The notes beneath the pieces were generated by a model. The model saw only the letters and a program-made list of their open reading frames with translations, had not been told where the DNA came from and did not search any database. The translations under genes were made by a program, and so were the position numbers. Shown here piece by piece: positions 17,679-27,295 of a stretch of DNA of 64,000 bases. This DNA is from Planctomycetales bacterium 10988. GTDB lineage: Bacteria > Planctomycetota > Planctomycetia > Pirellulales > Pb10988. The stretch is taken from contig CP043547.1 in assembly GCA_009664345.1 (NCBI GenBank), positions 1,488,001-1,552,000 on the forward strand, in the 5' to 3' direction. The stretch's first letter is position 1. Each line of letters begins with the position of its first letter.

Positions 17679-18719
17679 TTAAACATCGCGGTCGCCAACG
17701 CTCAGCCACCAAGCGGAAGAGTCGAGTTCAGGGCCAGAATCCGATTCGGCTTTATAGCCCATCATCTGAGAGACCGTACTTCGCCGCTGAAAACCGAAAG
17801 CTGTGAAGGTTGATTCCAAGGGAAAGCCATCCAGGAACGTGGCCGAAACGGAGGCGATTCCACAACGCCTTGCTTGTTGCAAAACCGCGGCCAAGAGGTC
17901 TTTGTCCCAAGTGCCGACCGTCTCGCAAAAAACATCTTTTAGGTGCCAGACATTTCCTTCTGGCTGAATGAGGGCGAATCCTCGAAGTTTTCCTTCTGAT
18001 TCGGCTAGCACCGCGTGCGTAGGATAGAGCGGGTTTTCCGCATAACGCCATTGTAAATAGGCGGCATCTCTCACTCCGATGACCGGGCGAGCCAACTGTG
18101 CATCCGCAAAAAGTCGATCGAAGCGAGCATCGAACGTCGGTGCCTCTTCCCAAGTGAGTTTCGAGTGTGCCCGATGATACGTTGCCGGTGAAGTCCAACG
18201 AAGGGCTTGATCCACTACCGGACCCAGGCACCGACCGGCGATACGCGAACCGAATCGATTCTCAATATAAAAACTGCTTTTTAAAGGAATTGCATAGCGA
18301 ACCATCGTGCCGATCGATCGATGGCCCACCTTTTCGTGAATGACTTGCATTGTTGAATTGGGATGAGCATAGAGGAAATCCGCTCGACCGTTGTCGATTC
18401 CATCCTTGGCAGCTCGCCGCAATTTCAGGGCAATGCCCAACGCCCGAAAAGGTTTAAGGATCGAAAAGTCAGCTCCATTCCAGGCTGTACGAATCTGCCC
18501 GTCAACCAGTACTCGACGAGGTAAGGCGACGGTGAAGCCCACCATTTTCCCGGTTTTTTGCTGTCTGACAGACCATAACGCGGCATTGCCATCGGGGTTT
18601 TGCCGATAGAGCCAATCGTAACGTGCGGCAGGAATGGGAATCTCGCGGCATTCATGCAAGACGTCCATCGCTTCATCACGAACCTCGTTCAGGTCCTCTT
18701 CATGCATAGAGTAAGTCAT
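17679..18719 (-). CDS. GNAT-fold acyltransferase of the EPS cluster
   Basis: 346 residues with no signal peptide. Recognisable acetyltransferase features include DWLYRQNPDGNAALWSVRQ, MVGFTVALPRRVLVDG, LKLRRAAKDG and a second half with YLQWRYAENP and LRGFALIQPEG; the pattern suggests two GNAT-like halves. It overlaps the NodB deacetylase gene by 20 nt and is followed by the ACP gene, so its donor may be acyl-ACP or acyl-CoA and its acceptor a sugar amine exposed by the deacetylase. Assignment to the fold is moderate; the reaction is inferred from neighbours. Confidence 0.7.
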   Translation of the reverse strand: MTYSMHEEDLNEVRDEAMDVLHECREIPIPAARYDWLYRQNPDGNAALWSVRQQKTGKMVGFTVALPRRVLVDGQIRTAWNGADFSILKPFRALGIALKLRRAAKDGIDNGRADFLYAHPNSTMQVIHEKVGHRSIGTMVRYAIPLKSSFYIENRFGSRIAGRCLGPVVDQALRWTSPATYHRAHSKLTWEEAPTFDARFDRLFADAQLARPVIGVRDAAYLQWRYAENPLYPTHAVLAESEGKLRGFALIQPEGNVWHLKDVFCETVGTWDKDLLAAVLQQARRCGIASVSATFLDGFPLESTFTAFGFQRRSTVSQMMGYKAESDSGPELDSSAWWLSVGDRDV

Positions 18720-19725
18720 GTTGTTTCTCTTGGGGATGCCAGTTTGCAGCGAATTCGGTCAAGGTCGCAGTCGACATTTCTTTGAACTCGCGACAGTACC
18801 GAAAGATTGCTTCCATCGATTGATACAACGTTTCGCAGGTGGAATCATCCGCGGCATACGGTGAAAAGCCAGGTAACAGCGAAGTACTGTGCAGCAGCAT
18901 CACCATGCACGGGGCATCTTGAGCATGATACAAATCGACGAGGGTTTGCATCTGGCTTGCCGAATATTTCTCCGGGGAGAATTTGATCTGTTGAAGCCAA
19001 CCGAGTCGATCGAAGATGCCAGTGAGCCGAGCAGCGCGTCGCCAGGAAGAACCCAACCAAGTCCTCCAAGCTTGTGCTTTGGAAAAGTCGCACCAGTTAA
19101 AACCTGCGGAAACAGGGACTTCAAGGAGTTGCCCACTCGTACCCGTCTGGCAAAGGTCCTCACCATCAAACCAATATGGCTTGCATGCGGCGGATTGGAA
19201 GTTCGGCCCTCCCTCTTCGCGATAATCGAAGTATGGAAGAACGCTTGAATCCACTTGATACCCGGCTTCGATCAAAAGCTGGGCACCTACGGCATCCAAG
19301 CCATAGCGGCCCGCGCGAAAACTGGATGGCGACTGGCCAACGGCGGAAGTAATCGCATCTGTCAAACGAAGAAGCTTTTCTCTCTGCAACGATCTTGGCA
19401 AATTGCATTGGTACGAATTGAACGCACTCAGCGATTCCTGAAAGGGCGGCGCACACCATGGGTGAAGGTGTGTGCCAATCTCACAAAAACCACTTTTTAG
19501 ATAGTCTCTCAGCATACTAACCGAAGATGGATGCTGCACGACCGGTGTGTCGATCAAATACGTTGGACGGATGCCGTAGCTATTGCACAGATGTTGGAAC
19601 CGAGGAATTCCTTTGAGATTTTCCACGGTGTGCGGTCCACGACTGAATGTGCCTTGCCAGAGGCCTTCCTCTTCCGTATCGACCGTAACAATGAGCGTCG
19701 GCGTCTTCGTTTGCACATCCATCAT
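18700..19725 (-). CDS. NodB-type polysaccharide deacetylase
   Basis: 341 residues. NodB homology motifs: TLIVTVDTEEEG (catalytic Asp and metal Asp), GTHLHPW (metal His pair), SFRAGRYG and a later YFDYREEGG. The family removes N-acetyl groups from glycans. No clear signal peptide, which suggests action on a lipid-linked intermediate on the cytoplasmic side, as in other XrtA/EPS clusters. The gene overlaps the dehydrogenase stop by one base (TAATG at 19727-19723) and the GNAT start by 20 nt, a tight translational chain. Confidence 0.9.
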   Translation of the reverse strand: MMDVQTKTPTLIVTVDTEEEGLWQGTFSRGPHTVENLKGIPRFQHLCNSYGIRPTYLIDTPVVQHPSSVSMLRDYLKSGFCEIGTHLHPWCAPPFQESLSAFNSYQCNLPRSLQREKLLRLTDAITSAVGQSPSSFRAGRYGLDAVGAQLLIEAGYQVDSSVLPYFDYREEGGPNFQSAACKPYWFDGEDLCQTGTSGQLLEVPVSAGFNWCDFSKAQAWRTWLGSSWRRAARLTGIFDRLGWLQQIKFSPEKYSASQMQTLVDLYHAQDAPCMVMLLHSTSLLPGFSPYAADDSTCETLYQSMEAIFRYCREFKEMSTATLTEFAANWHPQEKQHDLLYA

Positions 19726-21038
19726 TAAGCCGCCGAAAGTTTTGCTGTAAGTTGCCCACTCTTTGGACGGACCAGATCGGCCCTTAAATCGAGGACTTCG
19801 CCGTGATACTGTTGTTGCCAGCTCAATCGGTCTGCGGTGTTATTTCCCAACATCAGGAGCGAGGCATGCTCGTAAATTTCTTGTGGATCATCGACAAGCA
19901 ACTTCGCAAGGTGCGGCAAACGCTCGTTGACATAGGCCCGGTTGCGGCCACGAAGCTGACGCATCCGCACGTCAGGATCATAAATTTTGATCTCAAATCC
20001 TCGCCCTAACAGAATCTCGACCAAGGTGACCATCGGGCTTTCGCGAAGGTCGTCAGTGTCTGCTTTAAAGCTCAAACCGATCAAGCCAAGTTGCCGATGA
20101 CCCGACTGTTGAACCTGAGCCAATGCACGTCGCAAATGCGAGTCATTACTCGGCAAAATCGATCGCATGACATCAAGGCTCAAGGCTTCCTGCTCGGCAT
20201 GGCGGACCAAAGCACGAACATCTTTCGGCAGACAAGACCCTCCGAAGGCAAAGCCCGGACGCAAATAAGCGGGTGAAATATTAAGGTTTTCGTCTTGGCA
20301 AAGAAGTCGCATGACCTCCATTCCGTCGGCTCCGAACTGGCGCGCAAGGCTTCCGATCTCGTTTGCAAAAACTACTTTTAGGGCATGGAAGCTATTACAA
20401 GCATATTTTAGCAAAGCGGCCGAACGGGCATCCGTGCAGATTTTGGAAGCATGAATGCGATGATAAAGATTAAGAATCGACTGGCCATCCCAATCGTCAA
20501 TCGTTCCGACCACGATGAATGGCGGTCGATCATAATCCTGGATTGCGGTGCTTTCACGCAAAAATTCAGGGTGATTCCCAACGCGTAACTGGGAACCCAT
20601 CGTGCGTCCAGAAGTTCGCTCCAATAGCGGTGCCAATACTGTTTCAAGCAAGCCGGGGAGCAAAGTCGAACGAACAACGAAGTGGTAAGGGTGCTCACAA
20701 TCCCGAAGTGATTCACCAATAGAAGCGGTGACGGCCTCTAAAGCATCGGTGGAAACCGAACCATCCGGACGAGAGGGGGTACCAACCGCGATCAATGCGA
20801 TATCTGTGTTTTGAACGGCATAGGCAACTTCCGTTGTTGCACTGAGGCGGCCTTCTTCAACCTGTTGGCAAAGGAGTTTTTCCAGACCAGGCTCAGAAAC
20901 GGGAGATTCCCCGGTATTGATGGCAGCTACTTTTTCGGCATCAATGTCAACACCGATCACGCGATGACCATCGCGAGCAAGACAGGCAGCAGTAACACAA
21001 CCTACATAACCAGTACCAAACACAGCAATTCGCTTCAC
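19725..21038 (-). CDS. GDP-mannose/UDP-glucose 6-dehydrogenase (AlgD-like)
   Basis: 437 residues. Rossmann motif FGTGYVGCVTAACLA with GHRVIGVD, SPVSEPGLEKLL, the substrate loop VRSTLLPG, and the catalytic Cys in GFAFGGSCLPKDVRAL, followed by NDSHLRRAL. The string RPGFAFGGSCLPKDVRAL is close to that of AlgD, so GDP-mannose to GDP-mannuronate is the likelier reaction, with UDP-glucose as alternative. Two NAD+ are used per sugar. It supplies a uronic acid for the polymer made by this cluster and agrees with the alginate-lyase-like protein at 24910. It precedes the deacetylase with a TAATG overlap. Confidence 0.9.
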   Translation of the reverse strand: MKRIAVFGTGYVGCVTAACLARDGHRVIGVDIDAEKVAAINTGESPVSEPGLEKLLCQQVEEGRLSATTEVAYAVQNTDIALIAVGTPSRPDGSVSTDALEAVTASIGESLRDCEHPYHFVVRSTLLPGLLETVLAPLLERTSGRTMGSQLRVGNHPEFLRESTAIQDYDRPPFIVVGTIDDWDGQSILNLYHRIHASKICTDARSAALLKYACNSFHALKVVFANEIGSLARQFGADGMEVMRLLCQDENLNISPAYLRPGFAFGGSCLPKDVRALVRHAEQEALSLDVMRSILPSNDSHLRRALAQVQQSGHRQLGLIGLSFKADTDDLRESPMVTLVEILLGRGFEIKIYDPDVRMRQLRGRNRAYVNERLPHLAKLLVDDPQEIYEHASLLMLGNNTADRLSWQQQYHGEVLDLRADLVRPKSGQLTAKLSAA

Positions 21039-21174
21039 GGCAGGATTCCTTTCACAGCCTATGGTGCTCTAGCGAAGTTACTCTGAAAGATGCAGGAGAA
21101 CAAGAAGTAAGATCGTAAAAGCAAAATCTACTTTTTGGTTTTTAGGGCAAGCTCTCAGAAGTCAAATCAAGGGG

Positions 21175-22365
21175 CTAGAGGGAAATACTCGTCGGGGAGG
21201 CCACTTCGTGTGGCTTGGAAGTCGAGAGGCGTTCTGCTTGTTGCCAAGTAACCGATTGGTGATTCATCCATCCTCGAATCAACCCAACCATGATCGCCAC
21301 ATGGCTCATCACAAAATAGAAGACAACGCCTCCAAAACGAGTTGCTCGAACTCGTAGGGATAAGGTACCAAGTCCGGCGACTCCGTAAAACAGCAATTGC
21401 AAAAAAAATGTTCCTTGGTAAACCAACCCCCTAGAAAGAAGGATTGTATTTAGAACCAAGATACTTAAAAGCATCATTGGAGCAGTCCATCGTAAAAGTT
21501 TGTGAGAGATAAATTGCCACCAATAAAGAGGTTGTGACCAACGAGGGAAATAGCCTCTGCAAAGCACTTGAACCGCACCGGCGGCCACTCGAACTCTGCG
21601 GCGATACTCCTGAAGGGCAGTCGGCGTCCCACATTCCTCCGCATAGGCAGAGGGGACGTAGACAATCTTCTTTCCCTCGCGGATCACCTGCATGCTAATC
21701 GAAAAATCATCGAGCAGCGTATCAGCGGGCAACTTATCAAAAAGTGCTTTTTGGATAGCGTACATACCGCCATCCACTCCCATCAGTGAGCCGACCGTCC
21801 CTTCCACCTCTTGGATTCGGCACTCTAGGGAGTAGTAACAGCTCTCTCCTTCGCCAAAGTTTGATTCTTCACTGCGAAGATAAACCCTTCCCGTCACGGC
21901 ACCGATTTTTGGATTGGATAGCGGTGTGACTAGCTCTTCCAAGGCATTCGGAGCGAACATGACGTTTGCATCACACAGACAGAGAATGTCGTTCTTTGCA
22001 TAGTCAACCGCATCGTTCAATACACTCGCTTTCCCTCTGCGTTTTGCAAAGTCGAGCAGCTCAATCCCATGCTTCTGGAAAGACCGAGCAATGTCTGCTG
22101 TTGCGTCCTGACTTCCATCGCTGGCAACGATGACTTGTAATTTTTCCTTTGGATAATCGAGCTGCAATGTGTTTCGCAGTTTCTCTTCCAACACGGATTG
22201 CTCGTTATGGGCAGGAATGATGAGGGTAATGGCTGGGAGTGACTCAGGAGCCTTTCGATGGGCTGGCTTCCACCAAATCCCGAGGAACCACAAGAGAAGG
22301 CCATAACCGAGGTAAGTATAACCTGCGACACCGACGAGCAGCCAAAACCAGACTTCCAAAGTCAT
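21175..22365 (-). CDS. Membrane glycosyltransferase family 2
   Basis: 396 residues. One N-terminal membrane helix, a GT-A domain (TLIIPAHNEQSVLEEKL, ASDGSQDATADIA, LCDANVMF as the DxD-like site, VDGGMYAI, DDFSISMQV, QEYRRRVRVAAG as the Q-x-x-R-x-x region) and about three C-terminal membrane helices. This is the architecture of processive or polyprenyl-linked inner-membrane GT2 enzymes such as hyaluronan and cellulose-synthase relatives. It likely elongates or primes the cluster's glycan at the inner membrane. Full A5N4T5 motifs lie inside (21739) and just upstream (22401, 22426). Confidence 0.9.
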   Translation of the reverse strand: MTLEVWFWLLVGVAGYTYLGYGLLLWFLGIWWKPAHRKAPESLPAITLIIPAHNEQSVLEEKLRNTLQLDYPKEKLQVIVASDGSQDATADIARSFQKHGIELLDFAKRRGKASVLNDAVDYAKNDILCLCDANVMFAPNALEELVTPLSNPKIGAVTGRVYLRSEESNFGEGESCYYSLECRIQEVEGTVGSLMGVDGGMYAIQKALFDKLPADTLLDDFSISMQVIREGKKIVYVPSAYAEECGTPTALQEYRRRVRVAAGAVQVLCRGYFPRWSQPLYWWQFISHKLLRWTAPMMLLSILVLNTILLSRGLVYQGTFFLQLLFYGVAGLGTLSLRVRATRFGGVVFYFVMSHVAIMVGLIRGWMNHQSVTWQQAERLSTSKPHEVASPTSISL

Positions 22366-22442
22366 AAAAGGTCTTTCTTTGCACAGTGTGGGTAATTTGT
22401 AAAAAGTAGTTTTGGTTTTGAATTTAAAAAATGCTTTTTGAA

Positions 22443-23759
22443 TTAAGGAGTGGCTTTCATCTTTTTTCGAAGTCCCAAAGGTTTTGGAACGTCGGTTTTT
22501 TCCACCTGACGGACGGCCTCATAGCAGATTGACTCAAATTGGCGAGAGACCGTTTCCGCGGAATACTTCTCAAGAATGAGCTGCCTCGCTGATTCGCCGA
22601 GAGTTTCCGATCTTTCAGGCTGCTGGAGCACCGAGATGACGGCATCAGAAAAATCCTCAGAGCCATCAGCTTGTAAGAAGTGTTTTCCATGCTGAATGGG
22701 AAGACCCTCTGCCCCAAGTGTGGTACTGACAACTGCCTTACCCATGGCCATCGCTTCGAAAATCTTTAGACGTGTGCCGCCTCCGATGTTAAGAGGAACG
22801 ACCACCATCGAAGCATCTTGTAGATAAGGTCGAACGTCCGGGACCGTACCTGTGACTTCGATTCCACTTGTTTGATCCCACTGTTGCACGGACCAAGGAG
22901 GATTACGCCCAACAATTTGAAAGATCGCATCTGGAGTTTTTTGACGAATTTTTGGCCAAGTGGATTCGATGAACTGCAGAACGCCCAATTCGTTTGGCTG
23001 CCAATCCATCGATCCAATAAAAACTACTTTTTGCTTTTTGTCCGTATTCTCTGAACGTTGATCATTCGGAAAAGCACTTTTTGAGAAATCCAACGATGGG
23101 CAAAAATAATTGGTATCAACCGCAGTATCGATCACCCGGATATGATCCCAACCATATTGTTCTTGGAAGATTTTCGCATCCCGCTCGCTCACTGCAATCA
23201 CTCGATCAAAGCTTCGACCGGCACCCCCTTCAAACCGACTCATGCGGTTTGCTTGAAGTTTCATGTAGCGGCGTCGCAATGAGCCGTGATCATGCATTGC
23301 ATGGCGGTGGAAGATCTCAGCTTCGACATTGTGTTGAAACAAGAGCGATGCCTTCGCCGGAAGGTCTATCGCATTGCGAGCCATCTGAACGAAATCGCAG
23401 ATGACCAGATCGAACGGCCTTTCCTTGAGGAGTTCCTCGGCCCGCTTACGCAGCTTGGGATCAAAATCTTTCGCGACATTATAAGGATAAGGGGAAGCAA
23501 GATTCCGAAGGAGCTCGACATAAAACCAGCCCGAGCTTCGCGGTGTTTCCACCCAAGGGATGGTCTCCACGTCTAAGCCTAGCGATTTCATTTCATCACA
23601 CGCGGCGATCTCGTGAGGCTGTTCATTGCATAGGTAAGTGATCTCGTGCCACTTTGCGAGATGGCGTAGAATGTTGAGCGTTCGAATCTTCCCCCCTGTA
23701 TTTGCAGGGAAAAGAGGACGTTTTTGCAGAAAGAGTATTCGCAATTTTTTCGCAGACAT
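22443..23759 (-). CDS. Glycosyltransferase family 4, XrtA/EPS-cluster type
   Basis: 438 residues. The start KLRILFLQKRPLFPANTGGKIR is typical of the PEP-CTERM/XrtA-associated glycosyltransferase subfamily. The GT-B C-terminal domain shows FIGSMDWQPNELGV, VTGTVPDVRPYLQ, GGGTRLKIFEAMAMG and the E-x7-E region around EAMAMGKAVVSTTLGAEGL. It should transfer an activated hexose to the growing repeat unit on the cytoplasmic face. Two motif copies (23019, 23069) sit 50 bp apart inside the gene, encoding QKVVF and SKSAF. Confidence 0.9.
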   Translation of the reverse strand: MSAKKLRILFLQKRPLFPANTGGKIRTLNILRHLAKWHEITYLCNEQPHEIAACDEMKSLGLDVETIPWVETPRSSGWFYVELLRNLASPYPYNVAKDFDPKLRKRAEELLKERPFDLVICDFVQMARNAIDLPAKASLLFQHNVEAEIFHRHAMHDHGSLRRRYMKLQANRMSRFEGGAGRSFDRVIAVSERDAKIFQEQYGWDHIRVIDTAVDTNYFCPSLDFSKSAFPNDQRSENTDKKQKVVFIGSMDWQPNELGVLQFIESTWPKIRQKTPDAIFQIVGRNPPWSVQQWDQTSGIEVTGTVPDVRPYLQDASMVVVPLNIGGGTRLKIFEAMAMGKAVVSTTLGAEGLPIQHGKHFLQADGSEDFSDAVISVLQQPERSETLGESARQLILEKYSAETVSRQFESICYEAVRQVEKTDVPKPLGLRKKMKATP

Positions 23760-23768
23760 GATGAATCC

Positions 23769-24851
23769 CTAGGCGACTTGAAGGGTAGAGTGTTCGGCAT
23801 CAACCAAGACGGCAATCTCGTCGACGACGGTATCGGGGATCTCGGGCGCAGGAGGGCGACGTTGCTCGGGTGGCATCGCCATTACACGACGAACCGTATT
23901 GGCAAGGTCTCTTGCGTCCTCGGCCTCATAGCAAAACACCGATTCCGGACGCAGCGCATTTCTTGCTGCGACGACCGGAACTCCTAATCCCAAAGACTCG
24001 AGCACCGAACTGCTTACCCCGTCTCGTTGCGGAGTTCGAATCGTCAAATCCGCTTTTTGCAAGAGAGTCAAGAATTGATGGCGATCCAAATCGCCTGCAA
24101 AATAGACATTTTCACTTAATCCCTCTGCCTCGATTTGCTCACGGAATTTTTCAGAGTCTTTTGAGAAACCGACCATGACGATCCCAAACTCTAAAAAAGT
24201 AGTTTTTAAGTCTTTGAGTCCTTGCAGCAATGTTTCTAAATGAAATTCCGGGCGAAAGTAGGCATAGCAGAAGAAGCGTGGAGTGTGTGACTCTAAAAAA
24301 TGATTCAAAGATTCCGGCAGTTCAACCTGCTGATATTGTAAGTATTGTCGAGAAAAAGCTTGAATAGGTACGATTTTGTCCGCCCGTACGCGGTAAGCCA
24401 AAAGGTGCTGTTTGATCTTTTCGTCGTTGCAAATAATCTGCGAGCAGAGTTGTAGCAAGGCCCAATGACCCCAGTCCGCCGCAATGTTTCGTCCTTTAGG
24501 AAACCATCGTTGGGGAACGCCGCCATGCCAAGTGAGGACGGCGGGCCGCAAGAAGAATCGGCTTAAAACGCAGCCGTACAATACCAGAAGATAGGCCTTC
24601 CAACTGTCTGCGTTAAGATGGTGGTGAAGTCGATAGCCCTGCCAAAGATAGCGAACGATCTTGGTCGCATAGGCCCAAACGGATTCGACGGTTTCGGTCC
24701 CTTGTCGAGCAGATTTTCTTCCCGCTCCGAGATCGATGGCGGCACAGGAAATTTGCCGCTGCCGCAGTCCTTCGAGGACATATTGGATGCGAACGCCCCA
24801 TCCTGCATAGGGAGGGGGAATGGGCCCGACTTCAAGTATTTTACTGTAACG
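23769..24851 (-). CDS. Glycosyltransferase family 4-like
   Basis: About 360 residues from ATG 24851 (AAGGAAG close upstream). N-terminal VGPIPPPYAGWGVRIQYV, then a GT-B second domain with FCYAYFRPEFHLETLL, NVYFAGDLDRHQFL, and RTPQRDGVSSSVLESLGLGVPVVA, which gives the nucleotide-sugar binding E-x7-E type segment. It is 9 nt downstream-linked to the GT at 22443 and probably in the same transcript. A copy of the 14-bp motif (24194) encodes K-T-T-F here. Donor and acceptor unknown. Confidence 0.88.
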   Translation of the reverse strand, partial: RYSKILEVGPIPPPYAGWGVRIQYVLEGLRQRQISCAAIDLGAGRKSARQGTETVESVWAYATKIVRYLWQGYRLHHHLNADSWKAYLLVLYGCVLSRFFLRPAVLTWHGGVPQRWFPKGRNIAADWGHWALLQLCSQIICNDEKIKQHLLAYRVRADKIVPIQAFSRQYLQYQQVELPESLNHFLESHTPRFFCYAYFRPEFHLETLLQGLKDLKTTFLEFGIVMVGFSKDSEKFREQIEAEGLSENVYFAGDLDRHQFLTLLQKADLTIRTPQRDGVSSSVLESLGLGVPVVAARNALRPESVFCYEAEDARDLANTVRRVMAMPPEQRRPPAPEIPDTVVDEIAVLVDAEHSTLQVA

Positions 24852-24909
24852 CATGAGCTTCCTTGCCAATGGTTGCGAAACGAGGTTGAATATAAAAACT
24901 AGTTTTTGC

Positions 24910-27234
24910 TTATGAAGTATAGCTTAGTCGCTTTGGAGTTTGTTCCGTTTCATTTTGTCGATGCTGTTGGATTTTCGCTTGATAGACCGACCAGTCTCCG
25001 ATCCCAACTTGCTTTTTCCAATGGGAGGGTTGAGGCTTCGCCTTTGAATCCAAAAGAAGTTGATGACTCACTCCTTCAAATTCAACGCAAAGAAGGAGCT
25101 CCTCCGATGATAGCTTCGTCATCGTATTCGATTTTTCCGGATTTTGACTTGGATACGTTGAGAGCATTTCCTTGGATGTCGAAAGTTGATAGTTGAGCGG
25201 TTGATCGAGCAAAGCGGAAAGGGTGAGGCTGCTCGTCCTAATCTCTTGCTCAATACGAAGGGTGCCACCGGGTCGAAGGTCTCCGTATCCTTCAGAGTGC
25301 CACCCTTCAGCGATGTTTGCCTGAGGTGAAATGGTTTCCGCAGTCGTGAACGGTTCACTGCTCATAGCTTGAAAGCAAAGAACTCCCAGGTTCAAATCTA
25401 GATGATCACGCTTGCTATTAAAAAGTACCTTTTGGATATTGTCCGCCGGAGTTTGCCAATACCAACGTAATTTCCGAGGTTGAGTGGCTTCGAGTTGGTC
25501 GAGAATCCAAAGCCCTAAACCTTTCCAGAAAATGACCGTGCGCGTAAGCTCGTCACCGCTGATAAATTGTAGTTTTCCCTGGGAAATCCATAAGTCTTCC
25601 GAGAGGTTGGCCTTTAATCCACGGTTTTGCTCCTCATGGGACCAAGCTAGGCGACTCGGTGATTGAGCGATGGGCTGATCGAGAACTTCTAACGTATTAT
25701 GAGCGGCAGGACTACGGAAGTGATCGAGCTTGGAACGATCTCCAGCGTAAGTTGGCATCCCACTATCGATCAAGATCGGGGAGCGGTTCCGATAGAGAAG
25801 CAGTTGAAATAAGTCCGCATGTCCATGGGCAACCGATGGCGTGGCATCGGCATGGACCCCATCGGCTAGAGGCCCGGCATCGAAGAGTAGCCAATCCCCT
25901 TCCTCTGGTGAACTCGCAATCGTATAGCCCGCTTCCGGCCAGTAATGCTGTGATGCATAGGTATCATCTTTGGCCGCTTGGGCAAGTGCTTCCAGTTTCT
26001 TAACCCCATCACATCCCTGTAGCCAGTAAACCTCCGCATCAGATTCTTCCGCAGAAATATTCATCACCGGCGTGTCTAGCAAACAACTAGCGAGATTTAA
26101 GATCGAACGGAAGTCCCAATAGTCTCGGCGCGGGACGGGGAGCGTTCGGGCGGAGTCCACATCCCCCATCATCGGCCAGCGATGGTCAGGAGTGTCCAAG
26201 GCAGCACCCGCGCTCGCTGTTTGCTCAATCAACTTGGCTAACCATGGTGATGTTTGGCCTTCGAGTTGCTGAATTTTGTACGCCAGTAGCAAGAAGCCGA
26301 GGGTGTAGAAATGGTAGCCGGTTGCCTGCTCGACCGAAAAACCTTCCGCGTAGAATTGGCGAGGGGCAGCGGTTTCAAGAACTTTCCAACCGCGTCGTCG
26401 CCAATGTTTTGCGTGTGGATGAGCCTTCAACCACCAGCCAAGCAGCACCAAGGCGGTAGCTTCTCCAATCAGATGATTGTAGGGACTGCTGTAATAGGAA
26501 AGGTGATGATAGAGATACTGGCCATGCTCTCCGAGTGACTGATCGAGTTCAGCAGCATGCGTTGGCGACCAGCCGTTTTGTTCTCCCCACAGGGCGCTCA
26601 TCCACAGCCAAGAGATCACCCTCATGGCAACTTCCAGCCCACTGGTCCAATGAACCCCACCGCGAAAGGGATTCTCTCGTTGCCAATGCAGCCAAATATC
26701 CAGACCGTTGGAATCTACCCCAAGTCGATCTTCCCAGAACTCTGCTTGTGCCAGCTGGGCTAGCCATTGATGCCGACCTAACTCCCAGATGTATTTGACA
26801 TCGGTGTCATTCGGCAAATCATAAAGCGGAAGTTTCGGAGCGTAGGCCGTTTTTTTCCAGGAAAAGTTAGTAAAAGGGTCACAATGCCAATCAATCGGTT
26901 GTCCCTGAGGAATCGGCATCTCTTTGGTAAAGAGTGGCAATTTCCCTTGCGAAAACTTTTCCGCAAGTGGGTCTGCTTGCGCTTTCCAGCGGCGATGAAG
27001 GTCCGGGTACTTCGACAGAAGCTCGGCTCGTTGCGAAGGTTGAGAACCAGGCAAAAAGAGCTGTGCCCTTTCGACTAAGTCCTTTGCAGCAGGCGAAACG
27101 GGCCTCCGTGGCAAAAACGAACGATATTCAAAAAGTACTTTTTCATAGTTTGTACGGTACCGGCTTATCAGCCGTGTGCGGATTTCATGCCCGGACATCT
27201 TCCGAACTTTTCGCAAAGCAGTCAGAACATGCAT
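24910..27234 (-). CDS. Heparinase II/III and alginate-lyase family protein
   Basis: 774 residues. The first ~400 residues form an alpha/alpha-toroid (helical repeats with Trp: WLHWQRENPFRGGVHWTSG, YYSSPYNHLIGEATAL, GYHFYTLGF), followed by a beta-sandwich with HGHADLFQLLLYRNRSP and DSGMPTYAGD, the core of the heparinase II/III-like domain. Members cut uronic acid linkages by beta-elimination; cluster-borne copies often trim or edit the polymer during export or secretion. There is no clear N-terminal signal peptide. Together with the AlgD-like dehydrogenase this points to a uronate-containing glycan. Motif copies at 25420 and 27130 lie within. Confidence 0.88.
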   Translation of the reverse strand: MHVLTALRKVRKMSGHEIRTRLISRYRTNYEKVLFEYRSFLPRRPVSPAAKDLVERAQLFLPGSQPSQRAELLSKYPDLHRRWKAQADPLAEKFSQGKLPLFTKEMPIPQGQPIDWHCDPFTNFSWKKTAYAPKLPLYDLPNDTDVKYIWELGRHQWLAQLAQAEFWEDRLGVDSNGLDIWLHWQRENPFRGGVHWTSGLEVAMRVISWLWMSALWGEQNGWSPTHAAELDQSLGEHGQYLYHHLSYYSSPYNHLIGEATALVLLGWWLKAHPHAKHWRRRGWKVLETAAPRQFYAEGFSVEQATGYHFYTLGFLLLAYKIQQLEGQTSPWLAKLIEQTASAGAALDTPDHRWPMMGDVDSARTLPVPRRDYWDFRSILNLASCLLDTPVMNISAEESDAEVYWLQGCDGVKKLEALAQAAKDDTYASQHYWPEAGYTIASSPEEGDWLLFDAGPLADGVHADATPSVAHGHADLFQLLLYRNRSPILIDSGMPTYAGDRSKLDHFRSPAAHNTLEVLDQPIAQSPSRLAWSHEEQNRGLKANLSEDLWISQGKLQFISGDELTRTVIFWKGLGLWILDQLEATQPRKLRWYWQTPADNIQKVLFNSKRDHLDLNLGVLCFQAMSSEPFTTAETISPQANIAEGWHSEGYGDLRPGGTLRIEQEIRTSSLTLSALLDQPLNYQLSTSKEMLSTYPSQNPEKSNTMTKLSSEELLLCVEFEGVSHQLLLDSKAKPQPSHWKKQVGIGDWSVYQAKIQQHRQNETEQTPKRLSYTS

Positions 27235-27295
27235 TTCGATTCCACTTTCTTTAGGCAGGAATATTCAAAAAGTACTTTTAGGAATGAGGTGAGGG

